Source: Bacillota bacterium (GTDB lineage Bacteria; Bacillota; Clostridia; Lachnospirales; Lachnospiraceae). Taken from it: a DNA stretch of 64,000 bases. The translations under genes were made by a program, and so were the position numbers. Each line of letters opens with the position of its first letter. The first letter of the stretch is position 1. The DNA lies in contig JAEZZQ010000015.1 of the NCBI GenBank assembly GCA_023442465.1, positions 434,001 to 498,000 of the forward strand, given 5' to 3'. Under the pieces are notes generated by a model that saw nothing but the letters and a program-made list of their open reading frames with translations, did no database searches and was not told the DNA's origin. Below are positions 7,493 through 16,498 of the stretch, piece after piece.

Positions 7493-10400
7493 TTAAGAGA
7501 CAAAATCAAATAAACTTATTTGATTTGACTCAGGAAGATTACCTAACAGATTCAAGGTGTCCATCAACTCGATAACTGTTTTGGAAACCTTCGTCCTTTG
7601 TCTGAAATCATCCTTCGATAAAAATGCTCCGTCTTTCGCAGCTTCTACGATAGCATCCGCCGCTTTCTCCCCCAAGCCGTCTATACTGTTTAACGAAGGC
7701 ATGAGCCTGCCCTCTACGATCTGGAACAAACGGGACTGAGCGGAAAAAATATCAATAGGAACAAATTCAAACCCTCTGGCGTACATTTCCTGAACAATCT
7801 TCATGTCGCGGAAGGAATCCTGTTCCTTTTTTGACAGCGTATCGCTTCTGCGTTTATAATCCGCCATCATTTTCTCCAAATGATCCCTGCCCTGACACAT
7901 CAGTTCATAGGAAAAAGCAGAGGCTCGGATGCTGAAAAACGCAGCATAAAAAGCCAAAGGATAATTGATCTTACAATAAGCAATACGCCAGGCCATCATA
8001 ACATACGCCGCCGCATGGGCCTTAGGAAACATATACTTAATCTTCTTACACGACCATATATACCAATCGGGCACATCTGCGGCCACCATGGCTTCTTCCA
8101 TCTGAGGATTTAATCCCTTTCCCTTTCGCACGCTCTCCATTATATTAAACGCCAGGGAACTCTCCACTCCCATACCGATCAAATAGACCATGATATCGTC
8201 TCGAGTACAAATTGCCGTGGAAATAGTCGCTGTTCCTTCCTGAATAAGGGTCTGGGCATTTCCAAGCCATACATCCGTACCGTGCGCCAGTCCTGCAATT
8301 CTGACCAGGTCGGAAAAAGCCTGCGGCTTCGTATCGATCAACATCTGCATGGCAAACTCCGTACCGAACTCAGGTATTCCCAAGGCTCCCAGCTTACAGC
8401 CGCCAATCTGGTCAGGTGTAATGCCAAGTGCCTCCGTATTCTTAAACAGAGACATGACCTGCTTATCGTCTAAGGGAATCTTTACCGGGTCGATTCCGGT
8501 CAAATCCTGAAGCATACGGATCATGGTAGGATCGTCGTGTCCAAGAATATCCAGTTTCAATAGGTTATGGTCTATGGAGTGGTAATCGAAGTGAGTCGTT
8601 ACGGTATCCGTAGTCATATCGTTAGCCGGATGCTGCACCGGTGTGAAGGAGTTGATATCCTCCCCCAGGGGCAATACAATAATACCTCCCGGATGCTGGC
8701 CCGTGCTTCTGCGGATTCCCGTACAGCCTACAACGATACGGTTGATTTCGCAAGTACGCTTTCTTCTCCCGCGCTCTTCGAAGTAATTCTTCACATAGCC
8801 AAAGGCTGTCTTATCTGCCAGGGTACCTATCGTTCCTGCCCGGTATGTCTGTCCCGCTCCGAAGATAACCTCCGTATATTTATGTGCCTTACTCTGGTAC
8901 TCTCCCGAAAAGTTAAGGTCAATATCCGGCTCCTTATCCCCCTTAAATCCCAGGAAGGTCTCAAAAGGAATATCAAATCCATCCTTCTTAAGTGGTGCTC
9001 CGCAGACAGGGCATGCCTTATCCGGCATATCGCAGCCCGCCCGCCCCGCGTAAGCCTTTACCTCTTCGGAATAGAAATCATTATAGTGGCATTCGGAGCA
9101 ATAATAATGAGGGCTCAATGGATTTACCTCCGTGATACCTGCCATAGTCGCCACAAACGAAGAACCTACCGAGCCTCTGGAACCTACCAGATACCCGTCC
9201 TCCACTGATTTCCAAACCAGCTTCTGGGCGATGATATACATTACTGCGAAGCCATTAGTTATAATAGAATGAAGCTCTCGCTCCAATCTTTTTTCTACGA
9301 TATCCGGCAATACATCCCCATATATCTCATGTGCTTTATTATAACAAATATCCGTCAGTGTCTTATCGCTGTCAGGAATGATAGGTGCACATTTATCCGG
9401 TCTTACCGGAGACATGGTCTCCACCATATCTGCAATTAAATTCGTATTGGTAATGACTACTTCCTGTGCCTTATCGCTGCCCAGATAGGAAAACTCTTCC
9501 AACATCTCTTCGGTGGTACGCAAATAGAGGGGTGCCTGATCGTCTGAATCGGAAAATCCCTTTCCCGCCATAATGATACGGCGATATACCTCGTCCTCCG
9601 GATCGAGAAAATGCACGTCGCAGGTTGCAACTACCGGCTTGCCAAATTGCTCTCCAAGCTCGACGATTTTCTTATTGATGTCCATGATATCTTCCATGGA
9701 ATTTATATTTCTTACCTTCTCCGACTCAATCATAAACTTATTGTTGCCAAGAGGCTGTATTTCCAGATAATCATAAAAATTAACAAGCCTTGCAATTTCC
9801 GCATCTGCTTTACCGTCTAGCAGTGCGCGGTAAAGCTCTCCTGCTTCACACGCGCTGCCAATAATCAGGCCTTCCCTGTATTTAAGGAGCAGGCTCTTTG
9901 GAACCCTCGGCCTCTTGCTGTAAAAGGTTAAATGAGATTCCGAAACAAGACGATACAGATTTACCCGTCCCGTATCGTTTTTGGCAAGGATGATCGCATG
10001 GTAGGTAGGGAGCTTCTTTACAATATCAGGACTGGAGGCACCAAGAGCATTTACCTTCTTCAACGTATCCGCGCCGTCTTCCTTAAGCATCGGAATGAAC
10101 TTTACAAATATTTCCGCAGTAGCCTCCGCATCATCCACCGCACGATGATGGTTTTCGAGGGATATTCCCAGCGTCTTCGCCACCGCGTCCAATGTATGCC
10201 TGGCCTGATGAGGCAAGAGTATTCTCGCGATGCCCACCGTATCCACGTAAGTAAATTCTTTCTGAAGGCCCAGCCTCCTGGCATTTTCTATAATAAAGCT
10301 CATATCAAAATTAGCATTATGGGCTACCAGCACCGCATCCTGACAGAAATCGAAAAATTGCGGCAATATCACATCGATCATGGGTGCCCCCATAACCATA

Positions 10401-12013
10401 TCGTCGTTGATACCCGTTAGTTTTTCTATCTCAAAGGGAATCGGAACATCCGGATTCACAAAGGCAGAATATCTGTCCGCAATCTGCCCGTCAACTATCT
10501 TCACTGCACCAATTTCTATGATTCTGTTGTGAACCGGAGAAAAGCCCGTGGTCTCGATATCAAATACTACAAAAGTACTATCGAAATCCTGTCCGTTATC
10601 TCCTGTCACGATTTCCTTCAAATCATCTACCAAATATGCTTCCATTCCATAAATAACTTTGAAGAAGTCCTGCTTATCGGGATTCTTATCTCCTGCTTCT
10701 TTTCGTTTCCCCTTCTCTGCCTTCCACAAATCCTCCCATACATGATTGGCGTCGGGAAAGGACTGCACGACTCCGTGGTCCGTGATGGCAATAGCCGGAT
10801 GCCCCCACTTATAAGCGCGCTTAACAATATCCTTCGCCTCGGATACGCCGTCCATATCGCTCATTTTTGTATGACAATGAAGCTCCACTCTCTTTCTGGC
10901 GCTATTATCCGACCGGGAAGATGTGAAATCCGGTATTCTCTTTACCCCGTTTATCGAGCCTATGGTCAGTTCGTTATCAAACTTATCGATAACAGCCACA
11001 CCTTTCAGCTTCACAAACGCCCCCGGTCTCATTCCTTCCGTTATTTCCGCTACTTGCTCATTACCTGCGAACAGCTTTACCGTCAGGGTATCCGAAAAAT
11101 CCGTAATATCATAAATGAGAATAGTCTTCTCATTCTTTATCTCCCGTGTATCCATGCTTATGATCTTGCCGCGAATCGTTACCTCTCCCATTTCGCCGAT
11201 GATATCCTCTATCGGCATCGCTTCCTCGTCGAAGTCTCTGCCGTACAAGACATCCGGATTGTCGGAGCGCTTTACCGCTCTCCTGAAGTCTCCCTTCTCG
11301 CCGTCTTTTCTTCCGGCACGGAAGCTTCCCCGCGTCACAGGCTCGTTCGGTTTCATCATTCCGCCCGGCTTAGCTTCTGCAGGCAAAACAGCCTCCACTT
11401 CCGGTTCCTTCTGCACATCCTCGCCAAGAAGTGCTCCTCCCACCCTCGACGCAATATCCGCAACCTGCCTTGCGATTTTCAAATCATCCTCTTCTTTGTA
11501 TTTTCCTGCCTTCCCTTCCTTATAGTCCACAGAAATATCCACCTGAAATTCGAATCGCTCATTATATATCTTATCCAAAATGCGAAGTAACTCCTCAGAC
11601 TTGCTTCTCGCCGGTACCGAATCCTCTATTGTAATCCGGATTTTATTTTCCGAAGGATATTCGATATCCGCATTCTTGAATATGTTGTATTCAACCGGAC
11701 TATATTCCCGAAGTTCCAGCAGGATGCTATCCTTATATATATGCATGAACTTCTCCGGGTTATATTGTGCCGACAAATGATATTTTTCATATATTTTTAC
11801 CGTCATGGAAAAACTGGGGAAGAGCTGCTTCTTTATCGACTCCTCCGCCTTCATAACATATTCCTTGTGAATAAGTCTGTCACTGGAAATATAGATACGC
11901 AAAAAATCCTTCCGCTTAGTGGCAGAAATTCTTTCCACCTCCACCTGACCGAATAAATCCTGCAGCTTATCCTCCAATTGTAACGACGGGAACACCTCAA
12001 AAAACTTTTTCAA
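7493..12013 (-). CDS. polC: DNA polymerase III subunit alpha, Gram-positive PolC type
   Basis: Replicative polymerase with built-in proofreading, 1506 aa, a normal length for PolC. Visible in order: an N-terminal domain; an OB fold around residues 260-350; a PHP domain beginning near 376 (ELHCHTKMSDMDG); an inserted DEDDh exonuclease near 484 (FVVFDIETTGF); and the polymerase core with GSRGSVGSS. A four-Cys zinc motif (CSEC...CPVCG) lies near 980-1000, the catalytic PDIDLNFSG near 1029, and helix-hairpin-helix GLGEKAADAI near 1446. The start codon is TTG; no in-frame ATG is available because a stop lies two codons upstream. It follows ispG by 18 bases and probably shares its transcript. Confidence 0.98.
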   Translation of the reverse strand: MKKFFEVFPSLQLEDKLQDLFGQVEVERISATKRKDFLRIYISSDRLIHKEYVMKAEESIKKQLFPSFSMTVKIYEKYHLSAQYNPEKFMHIYKDSILLELREYSPVEYNIFKNADIEYPSENKIRITIEDSVPARSKSEELLRILDKIYNERFEFQVDISVDYKEGKAGKYKEEDDLKIARQVADIASRVGGALLGEDVQKEPEVEAVLPAEAKPGGMMKPNEPVTRGSFRAGRKDGEKGDFRRAVKRSDNPDVLYGRDFDEEAMPIEDIIGEMGEVTIRGKIISMDTREIKNEKTILIYDITDFSDTLTVKLFAGNEQVAEITEGMRPGAFVKLKGVAVIDKFDNELTIGSINGVKRIPDFTSSRSDNSARKRVELHCHTKMSDMDGVSEAKDIVKRAYKWGHPAIAITDHGVVQSFPDANHVWEDLWKAEKGKRKEAGDKNPDKQDFFKVIYGMEAYLVDDLKEIVTGDNGQDFDSTFVVFDIETTGFSPVHNRIIEIGAVKIVDGQIADRYSAFVNPDVPIPFEIEKLTGINDDMVMGAPMIDVILPQFFDFCQDAVLVAHNANFDMSFIIENARRLGLQKEFTYVDTVGIARILLPHQARHTLDAVAKTLGISLENHHRAVDDAEATAEIFVKFIPMLKEDGADTLKKVNALGASSPDIVKKLPTYHAIILAKNDTGRVNLYRLVSESHLTFYSKRPRVPKSLLLKYREGLIIGSACEAGELYRALLDGKADAEIARLVNFYDYLEIQPLGNNKFMIESEKVRNINSMEDIMDINKKIVELGEQFGKPVVATCDVHFLDPEDEVYRRIIMAGKGFSDSDDQAPLYLRTTEEMLEEFSYLGSDKAQEVVITNTNLIADMVETMSPVRPDKCAPIIPDSDKTLTDICYNKAHEIYGDVLPDIVEKRLERELHSIITNGFAVMYIIAQKLVWKSVEDGYLVGSRGSVGSSFVATMAGITEVNPLSPHYYCSECHYNDFYSEEVKAYAGRAGCDMPDKACPVCGAPLKKDGFDIPFETFLGFKGDKEPDIDLNFSGEYQSKAHKYTEVIFGAGQTYRAGTIGTLADKTAFGYVKNYFEERGRRKRTCEINRIVVGCTGIRRSTGQHPGGIIVLPLGEDINSFTPVQHPANDMTTDTVTTHFDYHSIDHNLLKLDILGHDDPTMIRMLQDLTGIDPVKIPLDDKQVMSLFKNTEALGITPDQIGGCKLGALGIPEFGTEFAMQMLIDTKPQAFSDLVRIAGLAHGTDVWLGNAQTLIQEGTATISTAICTRDDIMVYLIGMGVESSLAFNIMESVRKGKGLNPQMEEAMVAADVPDWYIWSCKKIKYMFPKAHAAAYVMMAWRIAYCKINYPLAFYAAFFSIRASAFSYELMCQGRDHLEKMMADYKRRSDTLSKKEQDSFRDMKIVQEMYARGFEFVPIDIFSAQSRLFQIVEGRLMPSLNSIDGLGEKAADAIVEAAKDGAFLSKDDFRQRTKVSKTVIELMDTLNLLGNLPESNQISLFDFVS

Positions 12014-12031
12014 CTCTCATCAATCCTATTC

Positions 12032-13084
12032 TTAATTCCAGTTTAGCAGTTCTTCTTTTAAAGCAGAAAGAAGCTGATCCTCCGGCACCTTTTTTATGAT
12101 TTCACCTTTTTTAATCAACAGCCCTTCTCCGACACCGCCTGCAATGCCAATATCCGCCTCCCTCGCTTCTCCGGGGCCGTTTACCGCACAGCCCATTACG
12201 GCCACCTTAATATCTAACGGAATATCCTGAACCATCTGCTCTACCTCATTGGCAAGCTGAATCAAGTCGATTTTTGTTCTGCCGCAGGTCGGACAGGAGA
12301 CTACCTCTACCCCGCCCTTTCTAAGTCCCAGCGCACGCAGGATCAACTTCGCCGATTTGATTTCCTCCACCGGATCGCCGGTCAGGGATACCCGGATCGT
12401 ATCGCCGATTCCCTGATATAAAATGATGCCAAGTCCTACTCCCGATTTGACATTTCCCCCCAAGAGCGTCCCCGACTCTGTAATTCCTACATGAAGCGGG
12501 TAATCGGTCTCCTTCGCCAGTATTTCATGAGCCTTTACGCACATGAGAACATCAGAAGACTTGATACTGATCACCAGATTGTCATATCCAAGCTCCTCTA
12601 TCATCCTCACCTTATCCAGCGCGCTTTCCACAATTCCCTGTGCAGTGACTCCGCCATACTTTTCTATCAGTTCCTTTTCCAAAGAACCGCTATTTACACC
12701 TACGCGAATAGGAATATCCCTCTCCTTCGCTACCGCTACAACAGCAGCTACATTTTCCTTTTTCCCGATATTGCCCGGATTGATCCTTATTTTATCCGCA
12801 CCGTTTTCCATTGCTGCAATCGCCATCCGATAATCGAAATGAATGTCAGCTACAAGAGGTATAGATATTTGCTTTTTAATTTCCTTTATAGCAAGAGCGG
12901 CCTCCATTGTAGGCACCGTACAACGAATGATTTCGCAGCCTGCCTGTTCCAGCCGGTGTATCTGCGCCACAGTGGCTTCCACATCCTCCGTCCTCGTATT
13001 CGTCATGGACTGGATCAGAACGGGATTCCCGCCACCGACTACTCTGTTTCCTATATGTACAACCTTCGTATTATCTCTATACAT
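12032..13084 (-). CDS. ispG: 4-hydroxy-3-methylbut-2-en-1-yl diphosphate synthase (IspG/GcpE)
   Basis: [4Fe-4S] enzyme of the MEP isoprenoid pathway that converts MEcPP to HMBPP. The 350 residues include VLIQSMTNTRTED at the start, RINPGNIG in the TIM barrel, the cluster cysteines in CPTCGRTKIDL and GCAVNGPGEAREADIG, and an ending typical of the short bacterial form. The ATG has GGGAGG 5-6 bases upstream. Together with dxr and uppS/cdsA in this window it forms part of the isoprenoid/lipid carrier supply. The usual rseP-ispG adjacency is broken here by the kinase-phosphatase pair. Confidence 0.97.
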   Translation of the reverse strand: MYRDNTKVVHIGNRVVGGGNPVLIQSMTNTRTEDVEATVAQIHRLEQAGCEIIRCTVPTMEAALAIKEIKKQISIPLVADIHFDYRMAIAAMENGADKIRINPGNIGKKENVAAVVAVAKERDIPIRVGVNSGSLEKELIEKYGGVTAQGIVESALDKVRMIEELGYDNLVISIKSSDVLMCVKAHEILAKETDYPLHVGITESGTLLGGNVKSGVGLGIILYQGIGDTIRVSLTGDPVEEIKSAKLILRALGLRKGGVEVVSCPTCGRTKIDLIQLANEVEQMVQDIPLDIKVAVMGCAVNGPGEAREADIGIAGGVGEGLLIKKGEIIKKVPEDQLLSALKEELLNWN

Positions 13085-13155
13085 GAATACCTCCCTGCCG
13101 GTATATCCGGCAAAACATATGATAACTTGAAGTCTATCATACCCCTATTTTAGTG

Positions 13156-14697
13156 TCAAGGTGCGGGGAATTTCAAGTAAAAAGTTCTGCTTCTTTCCTC
13201 CATTGTGTCAAGCTCAGTACAAATAAGTGTCAGCTCATATTCCTTTCCCCCTTCAAAGCTATCCGCCGGCACTTCTAACTTCATATCTCCGGAAGGACTA
13301 TACACAGTATCGTATCGGATAATTACCTTCTGTCCCTTTTCGTTCCTGACGATTACAGGAAACACATCCTCCTTTCCGGAAGCCATACAAGGTGCACCCA
13401 GTAGAAAGGATGCCATTGCGATACAAAAAACCGTCATAAGTCCTCTGTTCTTTTTAGAGGAAAGATAAACGGCCTTTATCTGTCTTATCTTTTTACAGGG
13501 ACCTGCTCTCCTGCTTCCGAGTACTGCTTTTATACGGCAAAGAATGACGATAGCCCCTGCTGTAACTGCTGCTTTCCATTCATCGCCGATAAGTCTCCCC
13601 CCTCCATATCTTCTGTATAACTCCCACTGATTCCAAAATATACTCCCCGCAGTAAGCAATAGCAGATAATAAGTAACTCCTGCTACTGCATACATCCCTT
13701 TCCGCCGCTTATCCGCCCCATTCTGCTTCTTTAACGCTTCCTCCATTTGTGCTATGTTCTGATAGCGTTTCTCCCTTTCCTTCTCCGTTGCCTTCCTAAT
13801 TACTTTTTCCAGTCCGGGAGACAACGCTGCATTGTAAAATCTAAGAGGCTGTATGAGAAAGGGTGGCTGGGAAGGATCGCTTCCCGTAATCATATAGTGG
13901 AGGGTAGCTCCCAAGCCATAGACGTCGCTCCTCTCATCCACAACCGCCCCTGCACTTCTGCCGAACTGCTCCGGTGCCGCATAGCCGTAGGTACCCGCAC
14001 ACATCTGTTCCTCCCCCTCCTCATATTTTAAATATGCGCTGCCAAAATCGATGAGCTTCGCTTTGCCCCTATCATTTATCATCACGTTAGAAGGTTTCAT
14101 ATCCCGGTAAATGATCGGCTCGCCTCGCCCATGCAGATAATGAAGCACCTGCGCAAGTTCAACCGCCCACGCGAGAGCCTGCTTTTGACCGATAGGTCCG
14201 AATTTCTTCACATAGCATTCAAGGGTCATTCCTTCTATATATTCCATGACGAGATATTTCTTATCCCCCGCCACTATATAATCCAGAATACTCGGAAGCG
14301 CCGGATGTTTTAATTTCTTGAGCAGTTCGACTTCTTTTCTTGCATACTTATTTCCACAGTGAAATTCCTTTACTGCCACGGTGCTGCCTAAACGTTCATC
14401 CCGTGCCTTATATACAATTCCGCTTCCCCCTTTTCCGATTTTTCCTTCTATACAGTATTTTTCTATCCGAAATTCTTCTATCTGGCATTTTTCTATCTGG
14501 GATTCTTCGATTTGATATCCTTCTACCTGAGACTCCTCTGCATGATGTTCTTCCATTTGGCGTCTTTCTACCTGAGATTTTTCTGTCTGGTATCCTTTTG
14601 TCTGTGATTCTGTCATTTGAAATTCTTTTATCCGGGATTTTTTCATTTGATGTCTTTCTCCCGGTATATCCTCCAAATTCTCTAATTCATTTTTCAA
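13156..14697 (-). CDS. Membrane Ser/Thr protein kinase with pentapeptide-repeat N-terminus
   Basis: Hanks-type kinase, 513 aa. Residues 21-85 are 13 five-residue units (for example SQVEG YQIEE SQIEK CQIEE). The kinase domain starts with GKIGKGGSG and has Lys110 (VAVKEF), catalytic Asp199 in YRDMKPSN, Asp217 in DFGS and a GTYGYAAPEQ activation segment, so it looks active. Three hydrophobic segments follow near 334-354, 372-392 and 420-437, and then an extracytoplasmic beta-rich tail of about 73 residues with no PASTA repeats. The start is TTG, chosen because AGGAGG lies 8 bases upstream. It follows the PP2C gene by 14 bases, so kinase and phosphatase are co-transcribed. The position inside the isoprenoid/envelope gene block suggests envelope stress or division signalling, but that is inference. 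Confidence 0.88.
   Translation of the reverse strand: MKNELENLEDIPGERHQMKKSRIKEFQMTESQTKGYQTEKSQVERRQMEEHHAEESQVEGYQIEESQIEKCQIEEFRIEKYCIEGKIGKGGSGIVYKARDERLGSTVAVKEFHCGNKYARKEVELLKKLKHPALPSILDYIVAGDKKYLVMEYIEGMTLECYVKKFGPIGQKQALAWAVELAQVLHYLHGRGEPIIYRDMKPSNVMINDRGKAKLIDFGSAYLKYEEGEEQMCAGTYGYAAPEQFGRSAGAVVDERSDVYGLGATLHYMITGSDPSQPPFLIQPLRFYNAALSPGLEKVIRKATEKEREKRYQNIAQMEEALKKQNGADKRRKGMYAVAGVTYYLLLLTAGSIFWNQWELYRRYGGGRLIGDEWKAAVTAGAIVILCRIKAVLGSRRAGPCKKIRQIKAVYLSSKKNRGLMTVFCIAMASFLLGAPCMASGKEDVFPVIVRNEKGQKVIIRYDTVYSPSGDMKLEVPADSFEGGKEYELTLICTELDTMEERSRTFYLKFPAP
14443..14637 (-). repeat. 13 coding pentapeptide repeats before the kinase domain
   Basis: The protein pattern is x-Q/R-I/V/M-E-E/K/G in strict five-residue register from SRIKE (residue 21) to YCIEG (residue 85). 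The last units, FRIEK and YCIEG, are the natural beta-1 strand of the kinase N-lobe, so the array seems to have grown by duplicating 15-base units from the start of the domain. The DNA shows matching 15-base periodicity of TTC/ATCTGG-type blocks. Confidence 0.85.
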
Positions 14698-14711
14698 GGC
14701 GATATCCTCCT

Positions 14712-15488
14712 TTACCCTGTTTTGATGACTATGGCAGAAATGTTATCCTTCTCCCCCTGCCTTCTGGAATAGTCGGCAATCTCCTTTATTCTGCGTCCAA
14801 TTTGTTCTTTCGAGGTCAAATGGAACGGGAGCAGGGTCTCTGTTAACTTTTCCTCCGAGATTACGTGCCTGAAACCATCAGAGCAGAGCAAAAAGGTATT
14901 CTTTTTCTTTATCCGTCCTATATAACTATCCGGCTCCCTCCACACGAAGCTTCCGATACATTTAGTTAAAATATGCTCACCTGCCGAGTGATCTCTGGTC
15001 AGGCGTTTTAAAATGCCTTGGGAATTCATTCTTCCAGCTTTGCTTATTTTACACATTTCACTTATTTTGATCATTTTACTTTTTAGGGAAATACAGTAAG
15101 CCCTTGTATCCCCGCTATGCCAGAGCAAATAGTGTTTTTTGTGAAAAATCATCATCGTGATTGTTGTCCCAAATTGTATATGCTCCTGAGACGCGAATTT
15201 TCTCATTTCTTCGTTACAAGCGTATAGACTTCGTATTCCTGCCCTCTTTATTTTTTTCATTCCTTTGTTTCGCGCCATCATGGGGAGTGCCTCTGCATAA
15301 AACCATTCGGTCATTCGTTCCGCCACAAAGCCGCTGGCCTGTTCTCCCCTCCATAATCCGCCAATACCATCACATATGAGGGCAAACACTGTTCGGTTGC
15401 CTTTTATAGACACTTCTTGAAGAGATAGGGAGTCCTCGTTTTGAGGACGAAGACCAGTATTCCAGTATAAATCAGTGAGGTAGTACAT
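14712..15488 (-). CDS. PP2C-family protein phosphatase
   Basis: Metal-dependent Ser/Thr phosphatase of 258 aa, the likely antagonist of the kinase that follows 14 bases downstream. All the family motifs can be read: RPQNEDS, CDGIGG, GTTIT, HSGDTRAY, LTRDHS, CSDGF and EKDNISAIV, with the metal-binding aspartates in DGIGG, SDGF and KDN. It is soluble, with no membrane segment. The ATG is preceded by GGAG at 6 bases. The best promoter in sight (15883-15911) lies about 390 bases upstream, so the transcript has a long leader. Confidence 0.93.
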   Translation of the reverse strand: MYYLTDLYWNTGLRPQNEDSLSLQEVSIKGNRTVFALICDGIGGLWRGEQASGFVAERMTEWFYAEALPMMARNKGMKKIKRAGIRSLYACNEEMRKFASQEHIQFGTTITMMIFHKKHYLLWHSGDTRAYCISLKSKMIKISEMCKISKAGRMNSQGILKRLTRDHSAGEHILTKCIGSFVWREPDSYIGRIKKKNTFLLCSDGFRHVISEEKLTETLLPFHLTSKEQIGRRIKEIADYSRRQGEKDNISAIVIKTG

Positions 15489-15882
15489 TTTTGCTCCTTT
15501 TCATTTGAGAATTATGAACGGGATGAGAATACATCCTTGCGTCGTTTGCCTTAGACAACGGGGAACATTAAGAAATACATGCCGCATACTTAACAGAATT
15601 GCCCTAAAGCCGCCGACTAAAGTACACCGCAAGGTCATGAAATGATAAGTGCAACTTGTGAAGATTATGAGTTGCTCAAAGATATGTTGTGAATGATAAA
15701 TACAAAACAAAAGCCGACCAATATTAATATTGTTCATTAAACATTTTGCTTATAGTTTTCTGCTTCTTTGGGAGTAATAATATACAGAAATTGTAAGGAT
15801 TACAAGAATCTTCGATTCAGACTCCTGCGTCAGATAATTCATTTTGATTTTTGAAGGTCGAATACAACCGTCGATATCGTTT
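15489..15882. other. Long non-coding leader upstream of the PP2C gene
   Basis: About 390 bases between the promoter at 15883-15911 and the PP2C start hold no gene I can recognise. Short frames exist on both strands. A 30-codon minus frame begins MNYLTQESESKILVI, a 78-codon minus frame covers 15501-15737, and a 42-codon plus frame begins MNGMRIHPCVVC. None has a clear ribosome-binding site or family signature. The stretch may be a regulatory leader or the remains of a decayed gene. From 15912 to 16192 I also see nothing coding. Confidence 0.4.
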
Positions 15883-15911
15883 ATTATATCGGATTCTGAT
15901 AAATGAGACAA
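15883..15911 (-). promoter_or_regulatory. Sigma-A promoter for the PP2C-kinase operon
   Basis: On the minus strand TTGTCT (15906-15911) and a perfect TATAAT (15883-15888) are separated by exactly 17 bases. This is the strongest promoter match between rseP and the PP2C gene. Confidence 0.7.
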
Positions 15912-16192
15912 GTATGCAATATGCACAAACTTTTTGAAAGAACAAACGTGTGCTTCTCACACTCCCGCGGCCAAATACTTTGGTAGCACAGCTTTTGTTC
16001 TGCGAGCGTAACTGTGCATCCTTATTTTATATAAAGGACTGTTAATTAAAAAGGTAAAATCAGAAAAACAGAAGCACTTTTTATTACAAAAAAAGAAGTC
16101 TGCGGAACCACTATAAAACAATTACCAGCAGTTCTACATCCCTCTCTTACTCTTAAGAAGACTTTGCAATTACACACCTCATAACCTTGCCA

Positions 16193-16479
16193 ATTTTATG
16201 TACAATTTCACGACCTTACGGAGGCTTTCTTCGGTGGATCAGGTTTCGGTTCTTTTAGAGAGCGGCTTGCATTTTCTTAAGGAAACCTCAGAAACCCAGG
16301 GAAAACGCTGCAAGGATGCAGCGTTTAGGCAGCATAGTACATGGAGGTACTTTGCTGCCGGCCCGGCCATCTCCACAACACCCATGGTTTCCTTTAGAAA
16401 ATACAGCCGCGAACGGCGGAACCGAAACCTGATCCACCGAAAAAAGCCTTTCACAACCCACGAATATTATACATAAAAT
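16193..16479. repeat. 287-bp imperfect palindrome with nested hairpins (MITE-like or structured RNA)
   Basis: Arms 16193-16287 and 16386-16479 are inverted copies of each other. They include a perfect 23-bp match (16230-16252 against 16419-16441), matching outer ends (ATTTTATGTA-type) and matching inner ends (AAGGAAACC-type). The centre holds two further hairpins: 16303-16326 (10-bp perfect stem, 4-base loop) and 16328-16359. The short open frames on both strands inside it are products of the symmetry and show no family signature. It starts 20 bases after the rseP stop. It could be a miniature inverted-repeat element or a large folded RNA that also terminates rseP transcripts. Confidence 0.75.
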
Positions 16480-16498
16480 CTCCCCACCCAAATCACCA

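Noticed and set aside
15501..15737. Minus-strand 78-codon frame.
   Set aside because: No ribosome-binding site, no recognisable domain, and it lies in the leader upstream of the PP2C gene.
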